A stretch of DNA of 60,000 nucleotides, taken from NCBI RefSeq assembly GCF_008831285.2, contig NC_045149.1:7282417-7342416 (forward strand), given 5' to 3'. Both the position numbers and the translations under genes were made by a program. Origin of the DNA: Nymphaea colorata (taxonomy: Eukaryota; Streptophyta; Magnoliopsida; Nymphaeales; Nymphaeaceae). Shown in pieces: positions 12,222-22,474 of the stretch; the first letter of the stretch is position 1; every line of letters starts with the position of its first letter. The notes beneath the pieces were generated by a model that made no database searches, had not been told where the DNA came from, and saw only the letters and a program-made list of their open reading frames with translations.

Positions 12222-12276
12222 TCCCCGACCAAATCCAGTTAACAGCTGACTGCTCTACCACTGAGTTACTAAGGAA
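12222..12276 (-). pseudogene. Decayed organelle-type tRNA-Asn(GUU), 5' part
   Basis: The minus strand reads TCCTTAGTAACTCAGTGG then TAGAGCAGTCAGCTGTTAAC. This follows the acceptor strand, D-arm and anticodon arm of plastid-type trnN-GUU with the GTT anticodon intact. Differences from the plastid sequence as I remember it are mostly C-to-T or G-to-A, several of them at former CpG sites, as expected for old methylated organelle DNA in a nucleus. The 3' half (T-arm and acceptor) is not recognisable, so this is a fragment and not a gene. A plastid-derived copy that passed through the mitochondrion is equally possible. Confidence 0.6.
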
Positions 12277-12848
12277 CAACGAGAGATTATATCTCTTAGA
12301 GTTTAACTCTTGTTATCAACCCGCTAGGTGGCACATGGTGTATTATCACAATTTAATATTATTTTTTATTCACTTTATATAATTATATATAATATATATA
12401 TATAAATTTTGGTTGCATCGAGGAACTTTGCCTACTCTCTACTTTGATACCATTCACTACCAATTCATTTTTGTCTTTTAGATTGGATTCAGAAACTGAT
12501 CGTCTTGGTAACACTGCTTAGTACATGACTGCAGATCCAACATGCAAACTACAAAAAGGAAAAAAAAAAACAAATTGCACCAATAAAAATATTAAAAAAT
12601 AAGAAAAAGAAAGTACTAACTGTATTTTATCGTCCCAAAGCACCCAAAAAAAAAAGTACATATACCAAAAAAATAAATGACAGCAAACAAATACGAGCGC
12701 AAGACAAAGGCACACTGACGCGGTCTAACAAAACAGAAAAGGAAGTCATGGTACTGTTGAAAGGACGTTGTATCTTAAAAAGAAGGTGCGTGCTCTATCG
12801 ACTACGTGTGCGCCGAGTAGTTGGGAGCAGAAAGGGGCCGTACCGTCT
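12277..12848. other. Gene-free AT-rich stretch
   Basis: A-rich and T-rich low-complexity sequence. Open frames on the minus strand at 12518-12715 are hydrophobic by-products of A-runs and are not supported as genes. Confidence 0.5.
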
Positions 12849-12876
12849 CACGTGCCAACCGATCTCTCGGCACGTG
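12849..12876. promoter_or_regulatory. Paired G-box palindrome
   Basis: Two CACGTG G-boxes at 12849-12854 and 12871-12876 form a perfect inverted repeat, CACGTGCC then 12 nt then GGCACGTG. G-boxes bind bZIP and bHLH factors in plants. The 22-bp centre spacing puts both sites on about the same helix face. The surrounding 12780-13030 is GC-richer than its neighbours, which suggests a promoter, but I found no convincing gene on either side. Confidence 0.5.
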
Positions 12877-15420
12877 ACGGCAGGTAGTTAGGCAAGCTCT
12901 GAACGGTAGATACTAACGCAACCAACCTCGATAGGTGCTTCGAGTGGTCGGTACACAGACCAGACCACCCCGCCTTTCGGCTCGGCTCGAAAGCCGGCTG
13001 TTGATGGGAGTCAAACGGTCTTCAGCTACTCGTCGCGGTCAATTCTAGAGAGAGAGAGAGAGAGAATATGTGGGGTATAGAGAGAGAAATTAAAGAAAGG
13101 AAACGGTTCAAGTCAAAAGAAAGTTTGGATGCTTGCCCTTCCAAACTACCAATCTTTTTTTTTTTTGGTACCTACTCAATATATGTCAATGTGAATTGAC
13201 GTAAACGCCCTTTAACGCTATCGATCCAGGTCTTTTTTTTTTTTTTTTTTAAGGGAGGTATAAGGTGCTTTGTTTCTGGATTCAGCGCGGCCGATGATCG
13301 ACTAGAGAAAGAAGAAGAAACAACAAATTTGTAGCCTCGGTCCGACCGTTGTTGCATGAAGGTGGTAGATATGAGCATGGGGAGGTGGATGTGGTAGGTT
13401 GCAAGAGCTATATTTTTTGTTGCTGTGGTATTTTTTGTTCATAGTTCATTCAGTGAATCATTCTTCATTGCTCAAAAAGGTGCAATCCACATTGGGGGAA
13501 CTGGTGATAACTAGTCCTTGTTCAAAAAGTTGTAAAAATGAAGAGAAATTAAGGCTTCTAGCCCTTGTTTTGCCTCCTGAGCATGGTTGATTTGGTCGAT
13601 CATCAGCTGGTGCAACGTTCAAGATGATGGACCATTGAAGGTATGCAGAACTAAGTTAGGATGACATCTTGGCATAAACTTCATCCGATTGCATCTGAGA
13701 GGGCAACAAGTTCTTCATCAAGACCCTAGAAATTCATTATAATTTCGTGTGATCTTTTTCCCTGCTTCCTTTATGTCGTTGCCAATCAAAATATGCGCAT
13801 CTAGGTTTCACTGAATTTCTTTTTAAACTATTAGTTGGCACCAATTTTCGCAATGTAACTAAATTTCTAGTTAATATTACTATTGTTTTTTTTGGAACAA
13901 ACGCCTCTTAAGCATAGGAATCGACGAAACTCATGCTGAATTAACATCACACTTTCTAAGGAACACTAATGCATATGTTAAGTGAAATTGATTCTCCTCG
14001 AGGAACTAAAGAGCATGTCCTCTTATAATATTCATAAGATTTGCGGTGCAGTAGCAGGCAGGCATGCAGTGAAACCATGCACCCAAGGAGTTGCCTTTAG
14101 ATCTTCTTTCATGATCAGTTATTTTGTTTCCATAGCCACACATAAAACCTCCAAATAGCTTGAACATTAAAGGGTTTAACAGCTCCTACCAAGATCGATC
14201 CAGTTTAATTCTTTGCTCGAGCGGTCAGCAGATTTGCATGAATAAAAGAATAAGATCTCCAAATATTACACTGATTACTTTGTTGTAGCTTCTTAAGTAC
14301 GCAAATGGCACAGAACTTTGTCTTACCAATGTGGCATTGCTTGTAGAGATACTTGTTCTTCATGATCATAGAGAGAGAGAGAGAGAGGGAGAGAGAGAGA
14401 ACTGTGCGCTATATAGTGTATATATTGATGAATGTATAGTGAAATACAAACCAGATCATATGAATGTATATGTCTGTTTGATCAGATCTTGTTTATCAAC
14501 ACCTAACACAATCTTTACAGAATGCAGATTGAAACAGCTGCAGTTCTTTCCTATCCATTCAAGGTAATGTATGCAGTAGCAGTCTGACATATGCGTGCTT
14601 CTGGTCATAATCCATGAAGGGAAAGGTGAGAGTTTAATTTGCAGCAAGTTGCAGAACAATATAAGCAAAATCTGCCGCATGCACTGCACCATATTTGAGC
14701 AATGACGGGGTCCATGTCCGTCACTGATACCTAAATTGATCGTAACATAGAGTTCCCTTTGTTAGGTTTCCTTTTTAGCCATTATTAAAGAACAGTTGCA
14801 GGTTTCTTCTCCTTCTTCTGCATGATATTATGGGTAGCTAGAAAATAGACGTACTTTCGGCCATTATTTGGTAGAGAACATGTAAGTTACTGAAAATTTA
14901 GTGCCAACAGAAAATCAATATCTTGGTTTTCGTAAAAGCTTGCAATAATGCATTCAAGTTTTTCATCAATCCAAAGCATGCACGCAAAAAGGTGCGGTTT
15001 TCTAAATTTTCAGAAGACATTTTCGAAAGCATTAAAAAGCGGGTTGAAGTACATACTTGGACAATCCAAGCAGTAACAACTGCAAAATCAAGTGCTTAAA
15101 ATACATACATCTATGAAATTAAATTTCAATAAAGTGAAAACTCTCTAGGGGCCAAGAATATATGGTTGTTTCTAAATTTTACACTTATTATATATCCCAA
15201 TCAAACTCTTAACGAATCCAACTGCTTGAAATGGCTACTATGATAATCACAAATTGATGTTGCACCTGGTTGAAAGAATCATATTAATAGAGAGAGAGAG
15301 AGAGAGATGATCAATTTCATTCTAACAACTCAGACGATTTTTTGTATATTACTTTTGATTTCTCCACGTTGGGATGTTCATTCTTTTGTCAAGATGTAAA
15401 ATGGATTGTGGGCATCGCTT

Positions 15421-15469
<49 letters not shown>

Positions 15470-16298
15470 AGCACGCACGCCCACATACGTATGTAGTACA
15501 CGTACATATAATGACTGTATGTATTGACCATGAGTTGTTTAATCAACTTGATTGATGACTTAAAAGGTGTTAAGTATGATGCTATTTGTTTCAAAATGGA
15601 AATAGTAACTGTCATCCACTTCTTTTAACATGTAATGCTAAATCATGGCTTGAATTGATTGTACATAAGATTACTCATATTAATTTAGTGTATAGACGCA
15701 CACAAAGTGCTTTCTTACTTAGTATCCACTGTGACTATTCTCTCTCTCTCTCTAGTTTAATTTCATTTTAACCACTCAATTCCAATTCCAAGCAAGTCAG
15801 ACAATTTAGTGATTTTCACCACATTTGAATGGTTAATGTTGAAAATTGAATAGGAAAAATAGAAGAGAATCAAGATGTACAATAGGTTGTCAATATCATA
15901 AAGACATGCCAATATCATAGAGACACTCATACTACTCATTGGTATTGTTTGACATTGGCAACAGTTACACAGTGTTTCATGAAACTGGTCTAATATTTGG
16001 AGTGGATATATGAAATAGTATGTTGTTGTTTCTATTGTCAAAGGACCCCCTTTTTCACGCCACCCCATTTAGTCATGTTGGTTTCACATACCTAGAGGGC
16101 TATTGTTTCTATGTTCTCTTTTTTTGCCTTCTCTCTTTCTTGGTTTGCACTTATGCATGTGTTTAGTTTTACTCCTCCCCTCTCTCTCTCTCAAGGTTTT
16201 TCACTTTTTGCTCCTGGTTACTTAGGCATGCTCTTCAGACACATTTGCTGTTATTCACCTTGCCTTCCATCTCGGGGAGTACCTTGTTCTCGTTGTTG

Positions 16299-16372
<74 letters not shown>

Positions 16373-16510
16373 TTCTTACTCTTCAATTTGTTTCTTTCTT
16401 TTTGTACTCTTAATTTTTTTTCTCATTTTATATGATTTGTGATATCTTGTCACCTTGCTTTTTTCATTTGAATTTTCATTTCTATAAGTTATTTCTCTCT
16501 CTCTCTGCCC
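12877..16510. other. Gene-free stretch with several microsatellites
   Basis: No supportable exon chain. Notable content: GA runs at about 13050, 14370 and 15293; a compound (TC)n(AC)n at 15422-15470; and (CT)n(TA)n at 16302-16369. The part just after the G-box palindrome (13040-13620) could be transcribed, but no conserved frame is visible. Confidence 0.45.
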
Positions 16511-16745
16511 GAGGGGGCATAGCTCAAACGGGCGGACTAGAGATGTGTGTGTTGTGCATTACTAGTTTGACCTGCAGGAGTATATGTTTCTGAACCAAAA
16601 AAGGGGTGGGCTCTATGTGCATGTTGAAGCATGGAGCAGTTCCACTGCCTAGTACCGACACAATTGTGGACCTTAAGGAGCATGCGGAAAAGGGGAAGGG
16701 GGCTTCGGCTCTCGTTTGGTTGATAGAATAACCTCCCGCTCACCC
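16511..16745 (+). mobile_element. SINE-like element with pol III A and B boxes
   Basis: The element starts GAGGGGGCATAGCTCAAACG. TAGCTCAAACGG at 16520-16531 fits the tRNA A-box consensus TRGYNNARNNGG, and GTTTGACCT at 16565-16573 fits the B box GTTCRANNC with one mismatch. The 3' portion (GACACAATTGTGGACCTTAA, then GGGGGCTTCGGCTCTCGTTT) resembles about 28055-28115, which supports a dispersed family. The target-site duplication is obscured by flanking CT-rich sequence. Confidence 0.5.
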
Positions 16746-17422
16746 CTATAAAAAATTTCTCCCTCTCTCCCTACAACAATATGGATATATGATACTTGAT
16801 GCCAGATGACACAAGTTGGCTTCACTATATAAATGTATTGCTAAAGCATGTGTACCATAAAGACATGAAATTAATTACAAGCGCGAATTACTAGCCACCC
16901 AATCAATATGTTAAATGCCTTACGATTTGTCATATGTAGATTTTACAACTTTAAAACAGTATTGGTTATATTATTATCTACCTTTCTTGAAAAGCTGATA
17001 TACCAACATGTCAACTCTTGTAAGCAGTTATCTATCTTTCGTTTCAGAATCTTTTTTACTTTCTCTTTTCTCTCTCACTAGTTCACATATTTTTCCTCTG
17101 TTCTTCTCATATTGTTTTCTATTGTTTCTTCTTGCTCTCTATAGTGGTACTACCCATCCTAGGATTAGTGGATCTCAAAGATGGAATTAGGGAACTTCAA
17201 AAACCAGTTTTGAATTGAAATTGATTTAACTCATATATATGTATTATGTAAACTGTTAATAACTCTTCCGATCAAATTGATTGGTGATTCACAAAGTGTT
17301 ACGTACAAAAGTTCACCTTTTCAAAAATAGTTGTAAGCTAGCTAGTATTCACCTTTTTCAAAAACTATAAAAATACTTTCAAACAGTCAATCATGTTAAT
17401 CAAACAACTAATATTAGCCTAC

Positions 17423-17503
<81 letters not shown>

Positions 17504-19022
17504 TCATCTTGAAATTAAATTGCATCACCATTGAAATTGGTGTTTGAATAGCCTAATTTACCATATCTACACATCCTTAACTAGAAATTATAGTCATTGA
17601 TGAGCCTTTTTTTTTTAATGAACTCTTATCTCATATATTCGCCTCTGGATCATGACAAATATGAGTATTCAAGTTCAAGACCAACTACCAGGAAGAGTTA
17701 AATCTAATTATAACAACAGTGCATAAAGAAAGACAAGATCAGCTCATAATCATATTATTAAAGCAGTCTTTTTTAAAAATATAATTGTTAACTAAAGATT
17801 AAAAGCTTTCCAATATATTTATGCCTTTTTCGACCACTACATATAAGAAATTTAACTTTGTCTCCATGGGGAGATGAATATTTGGGCCTTTGCACACTAA
17901 AGAAATAAGGTGAAAATTGATGACTCAATTGTACTACTATAACTTACCGTTCATGAAAAGTTTAACACGTTCTCCATAGAATGAGATAACTAGATAATAA
18001 TATGAAACACATACACTGATTTAAACCAAAATAAAATACAAATCCTGTACTGGCACAATTTCATTAAGGACCTAACAGGGTGCTATTATCTTACTCTGTG
18101 CATTCATCCCTCTTCTCATCGACAGAGAAAGACTTTTATTTCTTCTTTAATATGGTTTTCTTTGTCATTTGACACCGAATGGATAGAGAAATGCAGGCAT
18201 AAGCAAAGTGATCCCAAGATTGATGTCAAGAACAAGGTTATGAAGGGATCAGAACAAGGTGGCATTCTGGTGAACTATAATGCGGTAGTTATGAGATGAC
18301 ATCATAAGAGTTTGAGAAAAAAAATGCATGGATCTTTTTTAAACATGATTCATTAAGTTCCCTTTGATCAAGTCAGCAGACTCCTGTATTACCACATATA
18401 GCTTTTACAAAAGCCACAATATTCTGGTTTACATGTGGGTTTTGGTGGTACAAAATGTTGTCCAACACTAACTACCGATCTCTTTAATGGATTCAAATTT
18501 GAAGACAAACAGCTGTGCCAAACAATGGTCGAATCCAATAACTCTTTATTTTATTGGTTAAGCAATATTCTGCAACACAGCTAACATTCAATGACATTTT
18601 TGTGTCGTCAAGAGACTTGCTAAACAGTCGCATGCATGCATGGTCATTAGTTAGTCAAAATATTGTATGCTTTCATTTTGAATTACCAACGGCGGAGCTA
18701 GAAATTTCTGACTAAGGAGCACAGAAAGTTATGGAAGCATCAATATATAACTATGGAAAAACATGTGCCCCTGCTGCTGGTTGGAACAAATTAATCTAAT
18801 TAAATTTTGGTATTATCCCATTGGAATAAGGTTTATATAGTTGTTCTTTACCTCTTTGAAAGACAACTAAGAAACAAAAACCACCAGCACATTCTACAAC
18901 AGATCAAGTTAGGAAGTAGCCAGATTCATCTAATTGTTCAGTTCCATCAAAAAATAACACGAGAATATTTACTGCGGAGAAACTATATACAACAAGGAGG
19001 ACATATGTATGTGCGTGCGTGT

Positions 19023-19059
<37 letters not shown>

Positions 19060-19626
19060 TAACTATAACAACGCGTACCAATTACTCACTTTTTAGCTGG
19101 CTATTGTCCCCCAAAAAGAATACTACAAAGCATGACATTATAATATACGACGAGTACGTAAGACTCGTCAATGTAAGACCTAATGGTCATTGCATGTATG
19201 TTCGAATACGTGTCCTTGGGCATGCATCGCACCTTAAGTCAAATTTTTAAACTTGGTTCTAGTACTAACTGCAACAACCAAGTCCAAATCTAACTTCGAG
19301 CCTGTTTTAACTCATTCAAATCCGTCCCATATTTGTCTAGCTTCAGTTCAATTAGTAGTAAGAAATATAAGTGTGTAGAACAAGCCCATGAATTCTCTCG
19401 AGATCTTAAACATAGAACGATCAAGTCTTGACCCTTTTTAGTAACTCTACCTAGCCCCCACAAAATGGTTCTATTATAACAAGTACTTTTATTCAATTTA
19501 AGTTGATAACGTGCATGTATCATGCTAGTAGTGGTAGAAGACGAAGCCAGATTAGCTCCTTGTATTTGGTTTTACTTATTCTCAAGAATTCTATGTTTAA
19601 AATTATGTAACTATTCGTTTCGCTAA
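16746..19626. other. Gene-free stretch with microsatellites
   Basis: No gene recognised. It contains a long compound microsatellite, (TG)n at 17429-17461 followed by (AG)n to about 17498, and another (TG)n(AG)n at about 19022-19059. Open frames are short and unrelated to known families. Confidence 0.5.
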
Positions 19627-19790
19627 ATCATATATATATATATATATATTGGATGGTGATTCTAACTTTTTAAAATTACTCAACCATCTAGTCAGGATTA
19701 TTTGATTTAGCTTGATGGATGATTAAGAAAAGAAAAAAGAAAAAAATGATGAATTCAATATAGTGCGTACATTTTCTTTTTTTTCTTTCA
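19627..19790 (+). repeat. (TA)n-anchored dispersed repeat, copy 1
   Basis: A (TA)n run is followed by TGGATGGTGATTCTAACTTT and AATTACTCAACCATCTAGTC, then an A-rich and T-rich tail. The same order, (TA)n then TGGAATGACGACTCTAG and ATCACCCAACCATTTAATC, occurs at about 42413-42600. The shared microsatellite boundary suggests the TA run was carried or seeded by the element. Confidence 0.6.
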
Positions 19791-20168
19791 ATTGTCCACA
19801 TAAGATCGACTGGTTTGGTCATCGTATTATATTTATAAAAAAGAGAAGAAAGATGTGCCGACTAAAATGGAAATTGGTAACAAAAGAAAGAGAAAAATGT
19901 GGGCGCATGACGTAAGTGAGTGAAGGGCGGCTGCGTGACTGAATGAATGGTCGCGTTTGGGGCCCTAGCCGCGCTGAAAGGAGAGCCGAGCCACGGAAGA
20001 GGGAGAAGAAAACGAGAAAGGGAAGAAGGGAAAGGAAAGTACGCATTTAGGTGGGGCAGCCTGCAGGGTGTGCAAGCAGAGTTAGATCTCCCACGCGCTT
20101 CCCTCATATTTTGTGCAGCAGCCCCTTACTATGTGGGGGTTGGCCGGCTGCTAACTCCAACTTGTGGG

Positions 20169-20300
20169 TATAAAATACACTCCACTGTGGGGGATCTGCC
20201 TCGTGCTTCCTCTCTCTCTCCCTGTCTCTCCCTCTATAAAATACAGTCGACTGTGAGGGATTTGGCTCGTGCTCTCTCTCTCTCTCTCTCTCTGTCTCCC
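20169..20300 (+). promoter_or_regulatory. Duplicated core promoter of the MYB gene (two TATA boxes)
   Basis: Two tandem 66-bp units start at 20169 and 20235. Each begins TATAAAATACA, continues with a CGACTGTGnGGGAT-like core and a GCTCGTGC or CCTCGTGC segment, and ends in a CT-rich initiator-like tract. The second TATA box lies 119 nt upstream of the ATG at 20354, so start sites are expected near 20200 or 20265. CT-rich tracts downstream of TATA are common at plant start sites. Confidence 0.7.
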
Positions 20301-20353
20301 CACCTCAATTTTGAAGCTTGAATTGCCGTTGCCCTCTCTCTCTGGTAGAAAAA

Positions 20354-21736
20354 ATGGTGAAGCCTGAGAGCCACAGCAAGAAAAATGTGAACAAGGGGGC
20401 TTGGACAACAGAGGAAGACAGAAGGCTATCAGAGTGCATAAAAGTTCATGGGGACAAGAAGTGGAGATCCATCCCTGCTAGAGCAGGTCTGTCTGCCACC
20501 CTCTCTCCCTCTCTTTCTGTTGGTGCTCTTCTATGGTATCCCAAGTTCATCTTTTACTACTTTTTAGCCTAATTTTGACCTGCGACAAATGAACTCTTCA
20601 TTTCATTTCTGTGAAAGAAGGAAGAAAACTTGGCTTCTCCTTCTCTGAATCTCCCTCTCCCATCGTCTCAGCAGTCGCCTTGTTCGACCCATGTCGCTAA
20701 AAGAGTCCATCATCAGCTCTTTGTTTTCCGTTGCGCAAAGGCCAGCTGCATTCTTCAGTACTCTTTTCTCCCTGCCTTGATTTGCTGATCCCAGTGAACT
20801 TTCAGAGTTACAATACCAGTGAACAACTCGCCCTTTCTTGGTTGAATAAACCCAAACCTGCTAAAAAAAAATCAGAAATGTATTCACATTCAGTATATGA
20901 ACTCCAAATTGGTGCCAGTTGCTGCTGATCATCATCTGATCAACTTGATCCTGCAGCTCAACCAGCTCGAGTTAGCCAGAGCTTCCTAACTTTAATTCTT
21001 TGTTCTGACATGGACCATTTTCTCCACTACCCATTTCCTCGAAATCACTGGATTTGGTAGACAACCACCATCAAGAAGCTAGTCCCCTTTCTTGGTCTGA
21101 GCCTTTTTCCACTTCCTGTAAAACTGAGTTATCTCTACATCCATTTTCTTTGCAGGTCTCAACAGATGTGGAAAGAGTTGCAGATTGAGGTGGCTGAATT
21201 ATTTGAGACCAGACATTAAGAGAGGGAACATATCAGAAGACGAGGAGGATTTGATCATGAGGCTTCACAATCTTCTGGGCAACAGGTAAATGGGAGTGCC
21301 ATGTGAAAGCCATCTTATTATTGACATACCAATCTCAAAAGGAAGCTTAACGAGATTTATGATGACATTATAATTCATATGTCAAACTCAACGTATAATA
21401 AGAGCACAGCGCCATGAAGCTACTTTGCCAAAGAAGAACGGCCCAGATTGTTGCGATTGTAAAATGGACAAACCTAATTTTTGTGGGTCCGTGGTCACTT
21501 TTAATAATTCTCTAATAAATTGTTTGTATAAATTGTACATATGAAGAACTTTTTCTTTTACTCTCCCACTTGCTTTTCCACCTTCTGTCTCACTTTTTTC
21601 TTTTCCCTTCTAAATACAACTGTCTTCTTGGATATTATATTCTTCAAATGTCATTTCTTATTGAAAATAAGCACAAGTCATGTGGGTAGGGCTCCAACTT
21701 AGAGCACTTCATTGCAATACCAACATTTTATTGTTT

Positions 21737-21769
<33 letters not shown>

Positions 21770-22474
21770 CCTTTTATGAGGTCCACCAAACTCTCGGTAC
21801 CATTATTTTCCCCTGGGACGCTCTTGAAATTCACTATTTTTTTCCTTTTCCAAAACTAGCTATCAGCGTACAATGTATGTAATTAACAACTTCCCCTTCT
21901 TGCTGGCTTATGACGCAGATGGTCACTGATAGCCGGGAGGCTGCCGGGCCGAACAGATAACGAAATAAAAAACTACTGGAATACTCATTTGAGCAAAAAA
22001 TCGCTCTCAATGAGTGAACTGAACCACAAAATCAACGGCAAAGTCAAGAGATCAAGCCAGAAGCCACTGCCACCATCGATCACCTGCCCCGTCTCCTCCA
22101 CACCAGAGTTCACCAGCGAGAAGGCTGTCATGGAGAATGAGAGAGCCTCGAGCGACCTGCTAGAGAAAGAGCCCCAGGTAGATCTCGACATCGACATCGA
22201 CCGGTTTTTCGACTTCCCCAACTTCGGATCTGTGGAAACAGAGCAGGTCCCCAGCAATCACATGGCTGATGATCAGAACCAAGTCGATCAGGTGCCAATT
22301 GAAGCAGTCAGCTTCAGTGAGCTGCTGAGGCGTGAGTTGGAGGATGGCCCTATGGTGGACTTGAACTGCTACGACGAGTCTAACTTCGAACAGCTTGAGT
22401 TGGAGATGTTGAGCAGATTTCTGGACTCTGATATGGATTTCACTAACCAAGCAGGGGATCTGTCTTCCTCTTGA
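20354..22474 (+). CDS. R2R3-MYB transcription factor, bHLH-interacting class, 272 aa
   Basis: Exons are 20354-20486, 21156-21285 and 21919-22474 (819 nt including TGA), with GT-AG introns at the two positions usual for R2R3-MYBs. R2 has tryptophans at 17, 37 and 57; R3 has Ile70 in place of the first Trp, then Trp89 and Trp108. The bHLH-binding signature [DE]Lx2[RK]x3Lx6Lx3R is complete at Asp76, Leu77, Arg80, Leu84, Leu91 and Arg95. The repeat ends [10 protein letters not shown]. This groups it with regulators that act with bHLH and WD40 partners on flavonoid pigments or epidermal cell fate (TT2/C1, PAP1, WER/MYB82-like). It has DNEIKN, not the ANDV motif of PAP1-type factors, and no clear KPRPR motif, so the subgroup is uncertain. 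The acidic C-terminus ([28 protein letters not shown]) is a likely activation domain. It acts in the nucleus. Confidence 0.95.
21741..21769. repeat. (GA)n microsatellite in MYB intron 2
   Basis: An uninterrupted GA run within the 633-nt second intron of the MYB gene. No other intronic feature was recognised there. Confidence 0.9.
21944..21964 (+). promoter_or_regulatory. Probable miR858 target site in MYB exon 3
   Basis: The coding sequence for PGRTDNE reads CCGGGCCGAACAGATAACGA here. It is complementary to miR858 as I remember it, with about three mismatches and one G:U pair. miR858 is known to target many R2R3-MYB mRNAs at this conserved R3 position. Part of the match follows from protein conservation alone. 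Confidence 0.5.
21977..21998 (+). promoter_or_regulatory. Probable miR828 target site in MYB exon 3
   Basis: The 22 nt encoding WNTHLSK start TGGAATACTCATTTGAGC. They pair with miR828 as I remember it, with one G:U wobble and a single mismatch opposite miRNA position 2. miR828 is a 22-nt miRNA known to cleave pigment and trichome MYBs and TAS4 and to trigger phased siRNAs. The match at third codon positions exceeds what the protein sequence requires. Confidence 0.7.

Noticed and set aside
21989-21991. Start codon for a separate protein within MYB exon 3
   Set aside because: The codon is TTG (Leu112 of the MYB), in frame with the R3 repeat upstream; it is internal to the MYB protein.
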